DNA of 64,000 nt from Actinoallomurus sp963799975 (GCA_963799975.1 CAWCZF010000006.1:2976001-3040000); one strand, 5' to 3'. Shown: positions 43,131 through 51,517, counted from the stretch's first letter. Translations and numbers: made by a program. Notes: generated by a model from the letters alone, not told the origin.

Positions 43131-43919
43131 TCAGGCGACGTCCGCCCGGCCGGCGGTGTCTTCGTACTCTGATGCGTTCCAGTCGGGTTCCCCGATGACC
43201 GGAGCATCCTCCTCCTCCGTGGTTCCCGCCACCACGGCCGCCCGCGCAATCCCTCCGTCAGCGACTCGTGCCACGTTGATGAACGAGCGGCGGTGTTCGG
43301 GACAGGGGCCATGTTCGCGGAGTGCCGCGGTGTGCGCCCTCGTGATGTATCCCTTGTGCACTCCGAAGCCGTACTCCGGATACCGCTCGTGCAGGTCGAT
43401 CATGATCCGGTCTCGTGTCACCTTCGCGACGATCGAAGCGGCCGCCACGCAGGCGGCGACCCGATCGCCCTTGGGCACCGGCAGGCCCGGCGTGACCAGG
43501 CCGGGTACTCGGAATCCGTCCGTGAGGACATAGCCGGGGACCATGCTGAGGCCGGCCAGCGCCCGTCGCATTCCCGCGATGTTGCAGCGGTGCAGGCCGA
43601 TCCGGTCGATCTCGTCCTTCGAGACGATCAAGGCGCTCCACGCCGACGCCGTGGCGGTGATCTCGGCATAGAGGCGTTCGCGGCGGGTGGCGGTCAGCAA
43701 CTTGGAATCGGCCAGGCCCTCGAGTTGTCCCCGGCGCCCCGGCGCCAGCACGACAGCGGCGACCACGAGCGGACCGGCGCACGCACCGCGGCCGGCCTCG
43801 TCCACTCCGGCGACCGGACCGAACCCGGCGCGTTCGAGCACCCGCTCGTAGGCGTACAGCCCGGCGTCGCGCCGGGGAGTGAGACCGCGAGGGCGGTAGG
43901 CCCGGACATCGATGTGCAC
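43131..43919 (-). CDS. rnhB: Ribonuclease HII
   Basis: 262-residue RNase HII, which nicks DNA at embedded ribonucleotides. The active-site set is present: G-V-D-E-A-G-R-G-A-C-A-G-P-L at about residue 35, the second acid in V-L-T-D-G and the third in V-T-R-D-R-I-M. The last 45 residues, rich in acidic and small amino acids, are beyond the catalytic fold. GTG at 43919 is the best in-frame start close to the conserved core, although its ribosome site is weak; the frame runs further upstream without homologous sequence. Confidence 0.9.
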   Translation of the reverse strand: MHIDVRAYRPRGLTPRRDAGLYAYERVLERAGFGPVAGVDEAGRGACAGPLVVAAVVLAPGRRGQLEGLADSKLLTATRRERLYAEITATASAWSALIVSKDEIDRIGLHRCNIAGMRRALAGLSMVPGYVLTDGFRVPGLVTPGLPVPKGDRVAACVAAASIVAKVTRDRIMIDLHERYPEYGFGVHKGYITRAHTAALREHGPCPEHRRSFINVARVADGGIARAAVVAGTTEEEDAPVIGEPDWNASEYEDTAGRADVA

Positions 43920-44423
43920 ATCACGCAGGGTACGTCGCCCACGGCGGGGTACGGGCGGGAACGCCACGCTACGAACGCCACAAAAGCAGATCGACGGCAT
44001 CCGCGTACGGGCCGGAAGACTCCAGAACGCGTCGACGCACGCCGTCGAATTTCGGAGGTACGGAGATAAGCGCAGATACACCCTGTCGCCGACACCTACG
44101 ACGGGTCCTATCGGCGGCTCTAACTGCACTCAACGCCTCTGGCCGAACACCGACCTCAACAGGGCAAAATAATTACACGACGGTCAATGTCTACCATTCG
44201 CCGCACCAGGTGCTGCCCGCCCGCAGGCAACCATGGTCCTACGGACTCGCAGGTCAGATGAGGGACCGGCCGACCACCGATGAGGGACCGGGCTGAGGTA
44301 CTCGACCGCTGCCTACTGCGCGGCTGTGGCGGTCCGGTTCGGTCTATGTCCGAAGTTCGGCGCGCTGGTGGCGCGATCCAGGGCGGCGTGAGTCATGTCC
44401 GCGCCGGCCGATCAGGAATCCGG
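43920..44423. other. Intergenic region between lepB and rnhB
   Basis: 504 bp. It contains the direct repeat GATGAGGGACCGG (44257-44269 and 44279-44291, 22 bp apart). The stretch 44166-44200 is AT-rich (AAAATAATTACAC) and could hold an rnhB promoter on the minus strand. No further gene is supported; the open frames here are shadows of rnhB and lepB. Confidence 0.45.
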
Positions 44424-45398
44424 TCAACGACGGCGGCGCAGGCGGCGGCGCAGGAGCGTCACCGGGATCGCGCCCACGAAGCCGAGGGCCAGAGGCCCCG
44501 CGGGCAGCGAGTCGTCCAGCGCCAGGCCCTGCGCGCCGAACGTCGATGGGATGGGCATGGTCTTGACTCGCGACAGCGGCCAGACTACGACGAAGGCCCG
44601 GCCGATCACACGGCTCTCCGGGATGGTCCCCCCGCCAGGGTCGCCGATGTGGCCACGCGAGTCGTACGACACCTCGCGATGGTCGCCCATCACCCACAGG
44701 TGGCCCGCCGGCACGGTGATGGTGAACTTGCTGTCCGACGGCCGGTTCTGCTCGCCCGACTGCGGGTCGGTGTAGAGGTACGGCGACTCGACGAGCGGGT
44801 GACCGTTGACCGTCACGCGCCCCAGGGAGTCGCAGCACTGCACGTGATCGCCAGGGACGCCGATGACGCGCTTGATGTAGTCCTTCTCCCCCGGGACCAC
44901 GCCGAACGCGCTGCCCACCGCGTGCAGCAGCTTCGCGACCGGGTTCTTCGGCTCGGCGTACTGGACTTCGGGATCCCACGAGTCGAGCCCGTTGAAGACG
45001 ACCACGTCACCGCGCTTGATGTCGCGCGTGTGGTAGACGATCTTGTTGACCAGGACCCGGTCGCCGACCTTGAGCGTGTTCTCCATCGACTGCGAAGGGA
45101 TGTAGAACGCCTGTACGGCGAACGCCTTGATGACCATGGCCAGCGCCAGTGCCACCCCGACGAGGATGGGAAGCTCTTTCCAGAAGGAGCCCTGCTTCTT
45201 CCTTCTGGACTTCTTCCCCGAGCCGTCATCGTGGTCATCGGAAGCACGCTCGGATTCGGCGTCTTCTCCGATCAGGGCCGCTTTGTCCGTTGGACCATGC
45301 CCTTCGTCCCTCGCGCCGTCCCGAGAGTTCTCGGATATGCCGTGGCGCGTTTCACCGGAAGCGGGCTCGCGCAGTCCCTGCTCGTCGTCACTCATCAT
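44424..45398 (-). CDS. lepB: Signal peptidase I
   Basis: 324-residue type I signal peptidase. A 70-residue acidic, charged N-terminal tail precedes the single membrane helix (L-P-I-L-V-G-V-A-L-A-L-A-M-V-I-K-A). The catalytic Ser is in I-P-S-Q-S-M-E-N-T-L, the catalytic Lys in D-Y-I-K-R-V-I-G-V-P-G-D, and box E reads M-G-D-H-R. A second hydrophobic stretch with an Arg-rich end (R-R-R-L-R-R-R-R) closes the protein, so both termini should be cytoplasmic. It cleaves Sec and Tat signal peptides. Start ATG 45398 or 45395. Streptomyces has several lepB copies here; only one is seen. Confidence 0.95.
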   Translation of the reverse strand: MMSDDEQGLREPASGETRHGISENSRDGARDEGHGPTDKAALIGEDAESERASDDHDDGSGKKSRRKKQGSFWKELPILVGVALALAMVIKAFAVQAFYIPSQSMENTLKVGDRVLVNKIVYHTRDIKRGDVVVFNGLDSWDPEVQYAEPKNPVAKLLHAVGSAFGVVPGEKDYIKRVIGVPGDHVQCCDSLGRVTVNGHPLVESPYLYTDPQSGEQNRPSDSKFTITVPAGHLWVMGDHREVSYDSRGHIGDPGGGTIPESRVIGRAFVVVWPLSRVKTMPIPSTFGAQGLALDDSLPAGPLALGFVGAIPVTLLRRRLRRRR

Positions 45399-45930
45399 TG
45401 CGAAGCCTAATGCCCCGAGGCCGCGGGGGAGACTATCGGCCGCGTGTCGTGTCCGGCAAGGGGGCCGGAGTCATGTGATTAGCGAAGTACGCCCCGGAAC
45501 GTCGGTACGGGCAGGACGCCGCCGTACCAGCGGCGGGACCGATCCGCGAGCGACCGGGCCGAAGACCGGAATCGGAAGCGACCGGAACCGGCCGTAAGCG
45601 AGCGAAATCCGCCAGAATCGGCCGGTCTCCGCCTGCCTGGCCGACCGCGTCCATGAGACCAGCGACCTGATCCGCGGCCCCCGCTATGGCCAGGATCCAC
45701 GGCCCGCTATGGCTAGGCCCCCAGTATCAGGAGACGAGGTCCGGGCAGCGGCTCCTCGCGGCGAGGGCCGGCCGGTCGGCGCAGCGCCGGTTCTGAACGC
45801 CCACACTCCGCCGAACGGCCGATATGCGTGGGGGCTGAACGCCGACACTCCGCCGGGTGGTTCGTCACCGGCGGAGTGGATGTGTCAGGCGGGCCGATCT
45901 TCGGTGATCAGCGGGTGCTGCCGACGTGGG
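45399..45930. other. Intergenic region between rplS and lepB
   Basis: 532 bp with no supported gene. It holds a 21-bp direct repeat with one mismatch, CTGAACGCCsACACTCCGCC plus G, at 45793-45813 and 45835-45855; the second copy runs into the rplS terminator hairpin. CCCGCTATGGC also occurs twice near 45680-45715. The lepB promoter should lie at the low-coordinate end (about 45400-45500). Confidence 0.5.
45846..45878 (-). terminator. Terminator downstream of rplS
   Basis: Inverted repeat CACTCCGCCGG (45846-45856) / CCGGCGGAGTG (45868-45878). With one bulge the stem continues through GGTG/CACC to a four-base TTCG/CGAA loop, an unusually stable hairpin. It follows the rplS stop by about 50 bp. 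Confidence 0.75.
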
Positions 45931-46281
45931 TCAGTTGGCGCGCTTTTCCTTGATGCGGGCGGCCTTGCCGCGGAGGTCGCGCAGGTAGTAGAGCTTGGCG
46001 CGCCGGACGTCGCCGCGGGTGACGAGCTCGATCTTGTCGATCGACGGGCTGTTGACCGGGAACGTACGCTCCACGCCCACGCTGTAGCTCACCTTGCGGA
46101 CGGTGAACGTCTCACGGGCGCCGCCGCCCTGGCGACGGATCACGACGCCCTGGAAGACCTGGATGCGGCTGCGGCTGCCCTCGGTCACGCGCACGTGGAC
46201 CTTGAGCGTGTCACCGGGGCGGAAGTCCGGTACGTCCGACCGCTTCGCGGCGTTCTCGATCTCCTGGATCAGGGTGTGCAT
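45931..46281 (-). CDS. rplS: 50S ribosomal protein L19
   Basis: 116-residue L19, normal length. It reads F-R-P-G-D-T-L-K-V-H-V-R-V-T-E-G, R-I-Q-V-F-Q-G-V-V-I-R-R-Q-G-G-G and R-R-A-K-L-Y-Y-L-R-D-L-R-G-K-A-A-R-I, the family's hallmarks. ATG 46281 opens M-H-T-L-I-Q-E-I, the usual start; the longer frame has no support. It follows trmD in the rpsP-khpA-rimM-trmD-rplS order. Confidence 0.97.
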   Translation of the reverse strand: MHTLIQEIENAAKRSDVPDFRPGDTLKVHVRVTEGSRSRIQVFQGVVIRRQGGGARETFTVRKVSYSVGVERTFPVNSPSIDKIELVTRGDVRRAKLYYLRDLRGKAARIKEKRAN

Positions 46282-46386
46282 GACTGAGGTCCTCGGGTTG
46301 GACACGCGCACGGCGCAGGGCGCCGGAACGCGAATGGGGTCTGCTGGAAAGTCTGAGCGCACCCGGCATGAGGCCGGGTCGACATC

Positions 46387-47160
46387 TCAGTGTGCCATAG
46401 GTTCACCGTCGATCGGAAAACCGGCCTCCGCCAGGGTACTCCGATCGGCGTCGTCCAAGGGGTTCCGGCCGACCAACTCGGGCCGGGTGGCCGCCGTACG
46501 GCGCAGGGCCTCGTCGCGGCGCCACCGGGCGATCGCGCCGTGGTTCCCCGACATCAGCACCGGGGGGACCTCGAGCCCGCGCCAGCTCGGCGGCTTCGTG
46601 TACACCGGGCCTTCGAGCAGCGACTCCATCCGGCCCGGCGCGAAGGAGTCATCGCTCACCGAGTCGGCGTTGCCCAGTACGCCCGGCAGCAGCCGGCTCA
46701 CCGCCTCGACCATCACCAGGACCGCCGACTCTCCCCCGGCCAGGACGTAGTCGCCGATGCTCACCTCATCGACCGGCATCCGGGTGCGGGCGTCCTCGAT
46801 CACGCGGGCGTCGATGCCCTCGTAGCGGCCGCACGCGAACACCAGCCACGGCTCCGCGGCGTACGCGACGGCGGTCTCCTGGGTGAACGGGCGTCCGCTC
46901 GGCGTGGGCACGACCAGGCGCGCCCGCGAGCCGGGCGGGGCGACGGCGTCGAGGGCCTCGCCCCACGGCTCGGGCTTCATCACCATTCCGGGGCCGCCGC
47001 CGTACGGGGTGTCGTCCACGGTGCGGTGCCGGTCGCGCGCCCACCCGCGCAGGTCGTGGACGAACGCCTCGACGTCGCCGCGCTGCCGGGCCTTGCCGAG
47101 CAGGGACACGTCGAGCGGCGCGAAGTACTCGGGGAAGATCGTGACGATGTCGAGTCTCAT
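46387..47160 (-). CDS. trmD: tRNA (guanine37-N1)-methyltransferase
   Basis: 257-residue SPOUT methyltransferase making m1G37 in tRNA. The opening M-R-L-D-I-V-T-I-F-P-E-Y, D-D-T-P-Y-G-G-G-P-G-M-V, C-G-R-Y-E-G-I-D-A-R-V and the knot loop S-I-G-D-Y-V-L-A-G-G-E-S-A are all present. It overlaps rimM by 4 bp. Confidence 0.96.
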   Translation of the reverse strand: MRLDIVTIFPEYFAPLDVSLLGKARQRGDVEAFVHDLRGWARDRHRTVDDTPYGGGPGMVMKPEPWGEALDAVAPPGSRARLVVPTPSGRPFTQETAVAYAAEPWLVFACGRYEGIDARVIEDARTRMPVDEVSIGDYVLAGGESAVLVMVEAVSRLLPGVLGNADSVSDDSFAPGRMESLLEGPVYTKPPSWRGLEVPPVLMSGNHGAIARWRRDEALRRTAATRPELVGRNPLDDADRSTLAEAGFPIDGEPMAH

Positions 47161-47651
47161 AGCAGGCCGGGCGGGGGGTCGAGGACCACGCGGCCGCCGG
47201 GTACGTCGACGGTCGTGACGATCGCGGTGACGAACGGCACCAGCGCGTCGTCCCCGGTGGTGCGGCGCAGGACCAGCAGGTCCTGACCGTGGTGCTCGAC
47301 GTCCACGATCTCGCCGAGCTTCGTGCCGTCGGCGGTCACCGCGGCGAGCCCGATGAGCTCGTGGTCGTGGAACTCCTCCGGGTCCGCACTCGGTGGGATG
47401 TCGGCGGAGTCGACGAGCAGCAGGACGCCGCGGAGTGTCTCGGCGGCCGTACGGTCATCGAACCCGGCGAAACGAATCAGGAGACGTCCGGAGTGCGTGC
47501 GCACGGTCTCCACGGTCAGCGTGCCCGCGCCCTCGGTGACGATCGAGCCGCCAGGGACGAACCGCGCATCGGGGTCGTCGGTGCGAATATCGACGCTCAC
47601 CTCGCCGCGAACGCCGTGCGCACGGCCGATGCGGCCGATCACCAGCAGCAT
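47157..47651 (-). CDS. rimM: 16S rRNA processing protein RimM
   Basis: 164-residue 30S assembly factor. The N-terminal barrel shows V-I-G-R-I-G-R-A-H-G-V-R-G-E-V, and the C-terminal PRC barrel has L-G-E-I-V-D-V and V-P-F-V-T-A-I-V. It works with S19 and the head of the 30S subunit. Its upstream space to khpA (47652-47790) holds a cluster of palindromic repeats and a hairpin, so its expression may be tuned separately from rpsP-khpA. Confidence 0.93.
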   Translation of the reverse strand: MLLVIGRIGRAHGVRGEVSVDIRTDDPDARFVPGGSIVTEGAGTLTVETVRTHSGRLLIRFAGFDDRTAAETLRGVLLLVDSADIPPSADPEEFHDHELIGLAAVTADGTKLGEIVDVEHHGQDLLVLRRTTGDDALVPFVTAIVTTVDVPGGRVVLDPPPGLL

Positions 47652-47691
47652 CAGAGGCGATCCCGACGTTCAGAAGGCGCGGTCAGCGAGC

Positions 47692-47763
47692 CTCGGGCAG
47701 TGCCCGGCAGAGACTCTCGGGCAGTGCCCGGCAGAGGCCCTCGGGCACTGCCCGGCAGTGCCC
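47692..47763. repeat. Three 24-bp tandem repeats, each with a palindrome
   Basis: Units at 47692-47715, 47716-47739 and 47740-47763 are nearly identical. The first two share the palindromic core CGGGCAGTGCCCG, and the third has CGGGCACTGCCCG. The three cores are one 24-bp period apart, so they face the same side of the helix about every two turns or fold as a series of RNA hairpins. They lie in the rimM leader. Confidence 0.85.
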
Positions 47764-47788
47764 TTCGGGCCTGAGGTCCGAAGGGCAC
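47758..47788 (-). terminator. Hairpin between khpA and rimM
   Basis: Perfect 11-bp stem GTGCCCTTCGG (47758-47768) / CCGAAGGGCAC (47778-47788) with a 9-base loop, two bases after the khpA stop. It lies inside an operon, so it may be an attenuator or an RNA-end protector, not a full terminator. Confidence 0.65.
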
Positions 47789-47790
47789 CG

Positions 47791-48033
47791 CTAGCGCGCC
47801 TCGGTGAGGTCGAGCAGGTCGACCCGGACGTAGCGGCCCCCGGCGATGGCGCTCACGACCGTGCGCAGGGCCTTGGCGGTACGGCCGTTGCGCCCGATGA
47901 CCTTGCCCAGGTCATCGGGGTGCACGCGTACTTCAAGGACCCGGCCGTTGCGAAGGCGTCGAGCGCGTACCCGGACCTCGTCCGGGTTCTCGACGATGCC
48001 GCGCACCAGGTGCTCGAGCGCCTCCTCGAGCAC
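47791..48033 (-). CDS. khpA: KH-domain RNA-binding protein KhpA
   Basis: 80-residue single KH domain. The RNA-gripping G-x-x-G loop is in G-K-V-I-G-R-N-G-R-T-A-K-A-L-R. It begins with M-L-E-E-A-L-E-H-L-V-R-G-I-V-E-N-P, as expected. In other bacteria KhpA pairs with KhpB to bind many RNAs. It lies one base after the rpsP stop. Confidence 0.94.
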   Translation of the reverse strand: MLEEALEHLVRGIVENPDEVRVRARRLRNGRVLEVRVHPDDLGKVIGRNGRTAKALRTVVSAIAGGRYVRVDLLDLTEAR

Positions 48034-48034
48034 G

Positions 48035-48514
48035 CTACGCCTCGCTCTTGGCTTCTGCGACGGGCTCGTCGGCCTTCGCCGGCTCCTCCGCCTTCGCCTC
48101 GTCCTTCTTGGCCTTCTTGGGCTCGGCCTTCCTGCGGGACTTCGGCGAGGTGGCCTTGCCCTCGGTCTCGTCCATGGTCTCCTTGACGGCGGCCTGGAAG
48201 ACCTCGTTCTTGTCGGGCTTGACCTCGGCGACCTTCAGAGTCCCCTCGGCGCCCGGCTCGCCCTTGAACTTCTGCCAGTCACCGGTGATCTTGAGGATCG
48301 CCAGGACGGGCTCGGTCGGCTGGGCGCCGACGCCCAGCCAGTACTGCACCCGCTCGGTGTTGACCTCGATGAACGAGGGCTCCTCCTTCGGGTGGTATTT
48401 GCCGATCTCCTCGATGGCGCGGCCATCGCGCTTGGTGCGAGAGTCGGCAACGACGATCCGGTAGTACGGTGCCCGGATCTTCCCCAGACGCTTGAGCTTG
48501 ATCTTGACTGCCAC
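48035..48514 (-). CDS. rpsP: 30S ribosomal protein S16 with Lys/Ala/Glu tail
   Basis: 159-residue S16. Residues 1-85 are the standard fold (V-K-I-K-L-K-R-L-G-K-I-R-A-P-Y-Y-R-I-V-V-A-D-S-R). The rest is an extension ending in repeats of K-K-A-K-K-D-E-A-K-A-E-E-P, charged and low complexity. Such tails are usual in high-GC actinobacteria. Start is GTG at 48514, which gives V-A-V-K-I as in other S16 proteins; a GGAG lies 12 bases upstream. Confidence 0.94.
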   Translation of the reverse strand: MAVKIKLKRLGKIRAPYYRIVVADSRTKRDGRAIEEIGKYHPKEEPSFIEVNTERVQYWLGVGAQPTEPVLAILKITGDWQKFKGEPGAEGTLKVAEVKPDKNEVFQAAVKETMDETEGKATSPKSRRKAEPKKAKKDEAKAEEPAKADEPVAEAKSEA

Positions 48515-48731
48515 AGCTGTGGTGTTCTCCAGATTCGCAATGGATGAGCGGACGGGACGCCGGGTGGGGACCTGCGCCGCCGCTCGGAAGGACACGGGTG
48601 CGCCCGGGCTAGAGAGGGTCCCTGGCTCGACCGTGATTCCAGCGTGCCATTCTGCCAGACGATCGCGGTGATGTCGCAATCGATCAGTGCGGCGCGGCCG
48701 CGACCACCCGGCGAACAGGGTGTAACACCCA

Positions 48732-48749
48732 CCTATCCCCCACGATAGG
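48732..48749 (-). terminator. Hairpins after ffh
   Basis: CCTATC (48732-48737) / GATAGG (48744-48749) with a 6-base loop, beside the palindrome GGGTGTAACACCC (48718-48730). Both lie within about 45 bp of the ffh stop on the minus strand. The rest of 48515-48731 is the rpsP leader and promoter region. Confidence 0.5.
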
Positions 48750-48759
48750 CGCTATTCGG

Positions 48760-50322
48760 TTATTTCCCCTTCTTCGGGGGGTTCTGGAGCTTGGACAGGT
48801 CGGGCATCTGGAATCCGGGCGGCAACTGGCCCGGCAGTCCGCCGCCCAGACCCGGCGGCAGGCCCTGCGGCACGCCGCCCTGCTCAGAGCCGCCGCCGTT
48901 CGCGCCGGTCCCCTGGCCGCGCTTGCGCGGGTCGCCGCTGCGCTGGCGGCCTTTCTTGTTCTTCTTCCCGCCGGACTTGACCGCCTTGCGACGCGTGCCC
49001 GGCATGCCGGGGACGCCCATTCCGCCCGCCATCTGGCGCATCATCTTCTGTGCGTCGAAGAAGCGGGTGACGAGGTTGTTGACCTCGGTGACGGTCACTC
49101 CGGAACCACGCGCGATGCGAGCGCGGCGCGAGCCGTTGATCATCTTGGGGTTCTGCCGCTCGTCGGGCGTCATCGAGTTGATGATGCCGCCCACCCGGTC
49201 GAGGTCGCGGTCGTCGATGTCGTCGATCTGCTGCCGCATCTGCCCCATGCCGGGCATCATGCCGAGCAGGTTCTTGATCGGCCCGAGCTTGCGGATCATC
49301 TGCATCTGCTCGAGGAAGTCCTCCAGGGTGAAGTCCTCACCCGAGGTGAACTTCGAGGTCATCTTCTCGGCCTGATCGGCGTCGAACGCCTTTTCGGCCT
49401 GTTCGATCAGGGTGAGGACGTCACCCATGTCGAGGATCCGCCCGGCCATCCGGTCGGGGTGGAAGACGTCGAAGTCCTCGAGTTTCTCCCCCGTCGACGC
49501 GAACATGATCGGCCGGCCGGTGATGTGGCGAACGGACAGCGCGGCGCCGCCGCGCGCGTCGCCGTCGAGCTTGGTGAGCACGACGCCGTCGAAGCCGACG
49601 CCGTCGACGAACGCCTGCGCGGTCGTCACGGCGTCCTGGCCGATCATGGCGTCGACCACGAACAGGATCTCGTCGGGGTTGACCGCGTCGCGGATGTCGG
49701 CGGCCTGCCGCATCATCTCGGTGTCGATGCCGAGCCGGCCAGCGGTGTCGATGATGACCACGTCGTGCTGCGCGGACCGCGCGTGCTCGATCGAGCGCCG
49801 TGCCACCTCGACCGGGTCGCCCACGCCGTTGCCGGGCTCGGGCGCGTACACCGGCGTGGCGGCACGCTCGCCGAGCACCTGGAGCTGCTGCACGGCGTTG
49901 GGGCGTTGCAGGTCGGCGGCGACGAGCAGCGGCGCGTGGCCCTCGTTCTTGAACCAGCGCGACAGCTTGCCCGCGAGCGTCGTCTTGCCCGAGCCCTGAA
50001 GGCCCGCGAGCATGATCACGGTCGGCGGGCTCTTGGCGAACCGCACCCGGCGGGTCTCGCCGCCCAGGATGTTGATCAGCTCGTCATTGACGATCTTGAC
50101 GACCTGCTGGGCGGGGTTGAGTGCCTGGGACACCTCCGCGCTGCGGGCCCGCTCTCTGACCTGCGCGATGAAGTCCTTGACGACGGGCAGCGCCACGTCG
50201 GCCTCGAGGAGCGCGATGCGTATCTCGCGCGCGGTGGCGTTGATGTCCGCCTCGGACAGCTTGCCCTTGGTGCGCAGCGAGGAGAAGACCGTAGTCAGCC
50301 GGTCGGAAAGCGTCTCGAACAC
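48760..50322 (-). CDS. ffh: Signal recognition particle GTPase Ffh
   Basis: 520-residue SRP54 protein. The N domain starts V-F-E-T-L-S-D-R-L. The G domain has L-Q-G-S-G-K-T-T-L-A-G-K-L, D-T-A-G-R-L-G and T-K-L-D-G-D-A-R-G-G. The methionine-rich M domain contains G-M-M-P-G-M-G-Q-M and S-M-T-P-D-E-R. A tail of about 70 residues is Gly/Pro/Lys-rich and likely disordered. GTG at 50322 is the homologous start; the frame is open upstream without support. It delivers membrane proteins to FtsY, also in this window. Confidence 0.96.
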   Translation of the reverse strand: MFETLSDRLTTVFSSLRTKGKLSEADINATAREIRIALLEADVALPVVKDFIAQVRERARSAEVSQALNPAQQVVKIVNDELINILGGETRRVRFAKSPPTVIMLAGLQGSGKTTLAGKLSRWFKNEGHAPLLVAADLQRPNAVQQLQVLGERAATPVYAPEPGNGVGDPVEVARRSIEHARSAQHDVVIIDTAGRLGIDTEMMRQAADIRDAVNPDEILFVVDAMIGQDAVTTAQAFVDGVGFDGVVLTKLDGDARGGAALSVRHITGRPIMFASTGEKLEDFDVFHPDRMAGRILDMGDVLTLIEQAEKAFDADQAEKMTSKFTSGEDFTLEDFLEQMQMIRKLGPIKNLLGMMPGMGQMRQQIDDIDDRDLDRVGGIINSMTPDERQNPKMINGSRRARIARGSGVTVTEVNNLVTRFFDAQKMMRQMAGGMGVPGMPGTRRKAVKSGGKKNKKGRQRSGDPRKRGQGTGANGGGSEQGGVPQGLPPGLGGGLPGQLPPGFQMPDLSKLQNPPKKGK

Positions 50323-50546
50323 GTGTCTGGCCAGTCCTAGGAAGCTTCGGGGATCGACCACCCACACTATCCGCTCGGCGGCCCTTGAGTAGCGAGAGTA
50401 TCGACCACGCCCGCGCGAGTACGGCCCAGGCGACCGCGCGAGCGTGGCTAGGCGACCGCGCGACCACGGGGCCGGGCGGCCAACGCGTACGCCTCCAGGC
50501 GACGCGCGGATACGGGCCGGGCGGCCGCGCGGCACGCCTGCGCGGT

Positions 50547-50993
50547 CTACCAGAGGGGGCGGATGGGCGGCGAGCCGGCGGCGACGACGAACGCGGACAG
50601 GTCGTCACGGAGCGCGGTGAGGCGTTCGGTGCCCACCAGTCCGGCCCACCGGCCCTCGATCTCACTCCACAGCGCCACGACCCGGCCCACGCAGGCCCAG
50701 CCGCGCGCGGCCAGGACGACCACGCGGGCGCGCCGGTCGCCCGGGTGCGGCCGGCGTTCGACGTAGCCGCGCTTCTCCAGCTCGTCGACGAGCTGCACGG
50801 CCGCCTGCTTGGTGACGCCCAGGTGCTCCCCCAGCTCGACCGCTGTCGCGCCGCCGCGTACCGACAGGTACTGGAACACGAAACCGTGCGCGGGCCGTAC
50901 GTCGGCGAACCCCTCTTCGGCCAGCCTGACGTGCACTTCCGCCATCACGGCGTGGAAGGCCATGCCCAGCAGCCCAGGGATCTCGCCGCTCAT
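50547..50993 (-). CDS. MarR-family regulator
   Basis: 148-residue MarR regulator. The winged helix-turn-helix is seen as A-T-A-V-E-L-G-E-H-L-G-V-T-K-Q-A-A-V-Q-L-V-D-E-L-E-K-R-G-Y with the wing D-R-R-A-R-V. The ATG at 50993 has TTGGAGGTGG upstream. It is divergent from a cupin gene, and three copies of a MarR-like palindrome fill the space between, so it should repress both genes. Its ligand is unknown. Confidence 0.92.
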   Translation of the reverse strand: MSGEIPGLLGMAFHAVMAEVHVRLAEEGFADVRPAHGFVFQYLSVRGGATAVELGEHLGVTKQAAVQLVDELEKRGYVERRPHPGDRRARVVVLAARGWACVGRVVALWSEIEGRWAGLVGTERLTALRDDLSAFVVAAGSPPIRPLW

Positions 50994-51009
50994 CCGCCAC
51001 CTCCAAGAA

Positions 51010-51071
51010 GACAAGCCGCTTGACCACATGGACAAGCTGCTTTACCTTATTAATCGTCAAGCAGGTTGACC
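51010..51071. promoter_or_regulatory. Three tandem MarR-type operators and the cupin promoter
   Basis: Three 16-bp related palindromic sites: GACAAGCCGCTTGACC (51010-51025), GACAAGCTGCTTTACC (51031-51046) and GTCAAGCAGGTTGACC (51056-51071). The first two are 21 bp apart and the third 25 bp further on. A -35-like TTGACC (51020-51025) and -10-like TACCTT (51043-51048), 17 bp apart, overlap sites 1 and 2. Bound regulator would therefore block the cupin promoter. Confidence 0.7.
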
Positions 51072-51089
51072 ATATCGAGGGGACACACC

Positions 51090-51461
51090 ATGCCGCTCAG
51101 CACACTCGCCGACGCGAAGACGATCGAGTTCCACGGCCTGGTCGCCCGGCCGATCGCCGTACCCAGCCGCGGTACGAAGGAGCTGGCGATCTGGCACATG
51201 GAACTGCCGCCGGGCAGCCCCGGGCAGGAGCACACCGTGGACCGCGAGGAGGTGTTCCTCGTACGGACCGGACGGCTGTCGGGGATGCTCGACGGCGCGC
51301 CGTGCGAGATCGGGCCGGGCGACGCGCTGATCGTGCCGCCGGGCGTGCCGTTCTCGGTGGCCAACGACGGGGACGAGCCCGCGAAGCTGCTCGTCTGCAC
51401 CTCCGCCGGCGTACGCGCGACGCTGGGCGGCAACGTCATCGTGCCGCCGTGGTCCGAGTGA
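51090..51461 (+). CDS. Cupin-domain protein
   Basis: 123-residue single-domain cupin. Motif 1 reads G-Q-E-H-T-V-D-R-E-E-V-F-L-V-R-T-G, with one His and two Glu for a metal, and motif 2 is near G-D-A-L-I-V-P-P-G-V-P-F-S-V, where the usual His is replaced. Loss of one ligand makes catalysis less sure; it may be a binding or isomerase-like protein. ATG 51090 has GAGGGG upstream. It is controlled with the divergent MarR gene. Confidence 0.85.
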   Translation: MPLSTLADAKTIEFHGLVARPIAVPSRGTKELAIWHMELPPGSPGQEHTVDREEVFLVRTGRLSGMLDGAPCEIGPGDALIVPPGVPFSVANDGDEPAKLLVCTSAGVRATLGGNVIVPPWSE

Positions 51462-51476
51462 TTCGACGGCGAGGAC

Positions 51477-51517
51477 AGAACGGCCCCGGCCCCCGTGACG
51501 AGGGCCGGGGCCGTTCT
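51477..51517. terminator. Strong bidirectional terminator
   Basis: Perfect 16-bp stem AGAACGGCCCCGGCCC (51477-51492) and its complement (51502-51517) with a 9-base loop. It separates the convergent cupin gene and the secreted-protein gene, whose stop codon touches the right arm. Confidence 0.85.

Noticed and set aside
47690..47790. Small peptide gene reading through the 24-bp repeats on the plus strand (repeated L-G-Q-C-P-A-E).
   Set aside because: The frame only opens because 24 is a multiple of three; no start signal, and it lies opposite an operon spacer.
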